Below, in pieces: positions 60,555-64,000 of a stretch of 64,000 bases of DNA (positions are counted from its first letter, which is position 1; each line of letters opens with the position of its first letter). The stretch is from Lunularia cruciata. Lineage: Eukaryota > Streptophyta > Marchantiopsida > Lunulariales > Lunulariaceae. The notes beneath the pieces were generated by a model that had not been told where the DNA came from, did no database searches, and saw only the letters and a list, made by a program, of their open reading frames with translations. The stretch spans positions 23,498,001-23,562,000 of the forward strand of contig OX419760.1 of NCBI GenBank assembly GCA_948567375.1, written 5' to 3'. The translations under genes were made by a program, and so were the position numbers.

Positions 60555-60814
60555 GGTGTTTAGTCAACAAGACACAAAGGCAATAGGATGTAATCTATTT
60601 GGAAACTTTTGTTGCAACATAGCTCCACATGCAAAGTTAGAAGCATCAAATTCAACCACACAAGGTATTTGAGGATCAAATGTTGAAGGATGTGAAGTGA
60701 AGACATCATATGCTTCAATTTCTTTAATATGTACTTGGTGGTCCATTGAAAGCTTGAGGTCTTCCCCAAGAGATTTGTCAATGGTGTGGTCACATCAGCA
60801 TAATAGTGGATGAA
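60555..60814 (-). pseudogene. RNase H domain of gypsy element 3
   Basis: YYADVTTPLTNLLGK..FQW opens the region. In the overlapping frame VVEFDASNFACGAMLQQ and HPIAFVS identify RNase H. A one-base shift separates the two parts. The upstream end is cut by the LTR insertion. Confidence 0.82.
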
Positions 60815-61562
60815 TGTAATACCACAAACTAGACATATCATGTAGAGGTGAAAATTGGGTTGGTTACATCTAGAAGGATGTTATTATGATGGGTTAGGTA
60901 GATCAGATAGAGGTGTCACCAAAATAATACTTCTACTAATAGAGCATGAGCCAAAAATAACTTGAATTTGTAATACCAAAAGCTAGACATATTATCCAGA
61001 GGTGAAAATTGGCTTGGTAACATTTAGAAGGATGTTATGAGTTGATGGGTTAGGTAGATCAAATAGAGATGTCACCAAAAGAGGACTTTTACTAATAGGG
61101 CAAGAGTTGAAAATAGCCTAGAAACTTTAGAGTCAATTTTGGAGGCCTAAACAGATGAATTTGACCTAAAAAATGTGCAAATGCTCCCCTCCCAAATGGA
61201 GGAAAGGCTGGCCTTTACTTCCACCTAGGTTTGTCTCATCAAGAGATTTATAACAGGTCCTTACCCATGCAATTCAGAGATTCTTATAGGAAGATTTCCT
61301 AAAGATTCCCTTTGGTCAAAAATGGTTTTACCAACTAGATAGGATAAAAAAAAACTAATCCATGCATGCAACTAATCTAAAGGTAGAGCTTGTTGACATG
61401 TCACCAATCTATGTATCTGATCCAAGGGTGGAGCTTCATTCAAGAGAGTCCCCTTTGCTATATAGTACAATCAAGGTGCTCCTTTGGGGCATCGGAGATT
61501 GAGTGCAAAGCTTTGTGTTTTCTCTTGTGTGTCTCTTAAGGTCTCCTATCCTTGGAAGATTA
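60815..61562 (-). mobile_element. Solo LTR (LTR family 2) with perfect 5-bp target duplication
   Basis: 748 bp with TG...CA ends. ATGAA at 60810-60814 recurs at 61563-61567. It is the minus-strand counterpart of 36336-37070: CTCCTTTGGGGCATCG, GGAAAGGCTGGCCTTT and CTAATAGAG match. The internal tandem unit of about 155 bp is present too (60919 and 61074). It lies between RT and RNase H of gypsy element 3. Confidence 0.93.
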
Positions 61563-62340
61563 CAATGAACCATAAAAAAAATTGCCAATCCATTAAATGT
61601 CCACACTTCTATGATATCCTTTGGAGTATGCAAATTGATAGTGACCTTGATTTTCTCCTTTTCTATCTTCATCTCCTCCAATGAGACCTTATGACCCAAG
61701 AAGGTAACTTCTTTTTTCCAAAAGGCACACTTTGACTCATTATAGTTAAAATTCCATTTACGTAATAGTCTTAGGACTTCTTATATATGATTCTTGTATT
61801 TTATCTTTATCTTGCTATAGATTAAACTATTATCTAAGAACATCACCATGTATAGATCCAATAGTCCATCCAACACCCAATGCATTTGATCCATGAAGGC
61901 TATTAGAGCATTAATGAGCCCAAAAGATAAAACTCTCTATTCAAAATGCCCATACCTTGTGCAAAAAAGGTCTTTTTGACATCCTCCCTATCAATAAGAA
62001 TCTACTAATAGCCGCTTTGAAGATCTAACTTAGAGAAGTATTGTGCTCTACTCTATTGATCCAACAAGTCATGAATTCATGGCAAGGGATATGCATTCTT
62101 CATAATTTGTTTATTAAGGCCACAATAATCGATATAGAATTGAAGTCCTCTATCTTTTTTGGTACAAAGAGTATTGGTGCTCCCCAAGAAGATGTACTAT
62201 GTTGTATGAAATCTTTCTCCAACAACTTGGTCAATGTTGTTTGAACTCTTCAAACTCCTTTGGTGAAAGCTTAGGCTACTCAAAGGAGTACTAATTGGCA
62301 ATAGCTTGGTCTTGAAGTGCATACCTCAATCAAAGTGTAA
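61563..62340 (-). pseudogene. Reverse transcriptase of gypsy element 3
   Basis: Translated on the minus strand, KKDRGLQFYIDYCGLNKQIMKNAYPLP, then FSKLDLQSGY, the DDILIYS position (read W.CS.I), and GHKVSLEEMKIEKEKI identify RT. Several stops; the downstream end meets the solo LTR. Confidence 0.85.
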
Positions 62341-63199
62341 CTCCTTTGGAAGTTCATCCAAAAAATACATTTACAAACTCTTGAACTATCTAATCAACCA
62401 TTGCTTGATGAAGCTTTTGGCTCTCACTAAATTCTCCTAGTGCAATTTTCTTGATCAACATCACAAAAAATAGAAATATCTTCCTCTAAAGCTTGCTCTA
62501 CAATTGCTATACTAACAAACTTCTCATCTTGGGATTGACTATTTTTGGGTGTCTTATTCAAAGGTGTTAGACAACCTAATTGGTAATTTTTACCTTGGTG
62601 TTGTTCTTGAATTTTTCATTGATTCTAATCAAATTGAACCTTATGATGTTCAAGCCAAAGTAGACCTAGAATGATATCATAGTGTAAAGGTATTATTACA
62701 AACCTCATACACTCTAAATACTCTTTCCCAATCTTGAATGTAACAAGATGTGAGCTACAAAATGCAGAACCAATTTTACTATCTACCATCATCAATCTAC
62801 TTCCAAATATTGGCTTGATAGGAATACATAATTATTTTGCTATTTGCATAGACATGCAATTCTTTGAACTTCCAAAAATCCACCAAAATACTATAATCAT
62901 GATCAAATATCGTAATTTACAAGTGAAATAAACTTGTATAGGTTGAGCTTTCACTCCCATTAGAACTAATCAAGATCCTAATAAATGGCTTGATATCTCA
63001 TACTAAAACTCTTTGTTTCCTTGATCATCATGCTCCATAAAATCCATTTGGGAAATTTTTCAAGATCATTTATTCTTAAGTGTATATTTAACAATATGAT
63101 GTCTAATTTGGTGATAATAAAAGCAACCATAATTTTATCATAATCTTTCTTTGTTTGTAGTGCCAAGTGGTCTTCATTAGATGATATCAATTTGCATTG
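62341..63199 (-). pseudogene. Probable protease/linker region of gypsy element 3
   Basis: Expected to hold protease by position. No certain active-site block found. The frame 62978-63217 is open but not diagnostic. Confidence 0.35.
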
Positions 63200-63906
63200 G
63201 TGCCAACTCTTCCACATGTGTGTGATGTGTTGATAGGTTTTGTGAAGGTCTAGGTCAAGAGCAAGTTATGATAACCAAGGAATCATAGTGCTCAGCCAAC
63301 TACATGGCTTCTTTTAATTGTTTTTGTTCTCGCGTTGTCACTGCTAATTTGGTGCATGACTTCAAACCCCTCATAAATTGATCCAAAGCTTCACCTTCTA
63401 GTATCTCTATAATTTGCATTATGGTGTTTTGGAATTGAGTAATTTAGTTATTCACAATTGAGTAAATAGTTATTCTACTTCAATTTCACCAAGCTATCTT
63501 GTGTGGCTCATAAAGCATTCAACATTTGGGATTTTTCAATTATTGTTCTCTTGAATTCTTCCCATGTCCAAGATTGAAAACAAAACTGCCATATATATGA
63601 GTTTACTCTACCTATAATTGCCAATATAGTTTTGCCACTCTATCTAATTGGCTTGAAGTAACTATCTGTCTTTATTCATCTTGAAGTTTTGTGGCTTCAA
63701 AATAACATTGACAATCAAACACAAAATTCTCCATTGCAACCAAGAGATTCTTGCCTTCAAATACCTTTTGCTTTGGAAATTGCATCTTTTCTTCTTCTCA
63801 AAATGCTACTCTTTCTACATGCTCTTGATGTTGATGATCTCTTTCTTCCAACAATCAAGTAAGGTGCTCAACTTATTGTTGCATAACAATGATAACTTTG
63901 GATATA
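63200..63906 (-). pseudogene. gag of gypsy element 3
   Basis: ILEGEALDQFMRGLKS.TKLAV..REQKQLKEAM.LAEHYDS near 63420-63300 is the gag capsid block typical of plant gypsy elements. Upstream, a Gln/Glu-rich coiled-coil-like N-terminus and FEGKNL...AMENFVFDCQCYFEA region reach 63897. Confidence 0.72.
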
Positions 63907-64000
63907 TATAATACCAAGAGCTAGCCATATGATCTAGATGTGAAATTTGGTTTGGTAACATCTAGAATGATTTATACATGATGGTCAAAATAGATCAGAT
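63907..64000 (-). repeat. Third LTR family 2 copy, cut by the window edge
   Basis: TATAATACCAAGAGCTAGCC, GATCTAGATGTGAAATTTGG and TAACATCTAGAATGAT match the start of family 2 as read on the plus strand. It abuts the gag N-terminus of gypsy element 3, so it is either a third nested insertion or, less likely, that element's own LTR. Confidence 0.7.

Larger units (their letters stand above)
59445..63906 (-). mobile_element. Ty3/gypsy LTR retrotransposon 3, degenerate
   Basis: Minus-strand order: gag (about 63.9-63.2 kb), a gap, RT (62.3-61.57 kb), inserted solo LTR, RNase H (60.81-60.55 kb), integrase zinc-binding region (60.19-59.98 kb) and integrase core (59.88-59.45 kb). Own LTRs are not found. 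All domains are broken. Confidence 0.85.

Overview
The window looks like nuclear DNA of a land plant. One complete, intronless, plant-type cytochrome P450 gene and one six-exon metallophosphoesterase gene sit in a mass of decayed retrotransposons. The telomere-type repeat is TTTAGGG. The exact lineage cannot be fixed from sequence alone. The intronless P450, and LINE and gypsy families of a kind I associate with early-diverging land plants, fit a bryophyte or other seedless plant, but this is inference.

Layout. 1-9.7 kb is a CpG-containing, gene-bearing island. It holds several tandem duplications, an 18-bp terminal-inverted-repeat structure at 3934-4291, the CYP77/CYP89-like P450 at 7143-8669 (+), and an unassigned 145-codon minus-strand frame at 9212-9649. 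9.9-16 kb is LINE territory: a decayed non-LTR element at about 12.85-15.94 kb (+), plus detached copies of its 3' tail near 4.1 and 9.95 kb. 16.66-24.62 kb is a Ty3/gypsy element on the minus strand with both LTRs and degenerate gag, protease, RT, RNase H and integrase. 27-39 kb holds two copies, in opposite orientation, of a second gypsy family whose integrase ends in a PHD-type zinc finger. The larger copy (+) is split by a solo LTR with a perfect 5-bp target duplication. 39-46.6 kb is a copia relic (+) split by about 3 kb containing a minus-strand coiled-coil-like coding relic. 46.6-50.7 kb is AT-rich filler with one more LTR and a long AC/AT microsatellite. 50.7-56.1 kb is the second island, with the metallophosphoesterase at 52609-54989 (-). 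56.1-64 kb is AT-rich DNA with an interstitial telomere-repeat palindrome, then a third gypsy element (-). That element is interrupted by a second solo LTR of the family seen at 36.3 kb, again with a perfect target duplication, and by a third copy running off the right edge.

How it fits together. Only the P450 and the phosphoesterase look like working genes, and nothing suggests they act in one pathway. The rest is a nested history of insertions. Transposon coding regions are poor in CpG, and the stops I checked read as CAG-to-TAG changes, which fits long-term cytosine methylation and decay. The most unusual content is the PHD-finger integrase family, the two solo LTRs that each landed inside another element's pol, and the LINE with a possible restriction-like C-terminal domain.
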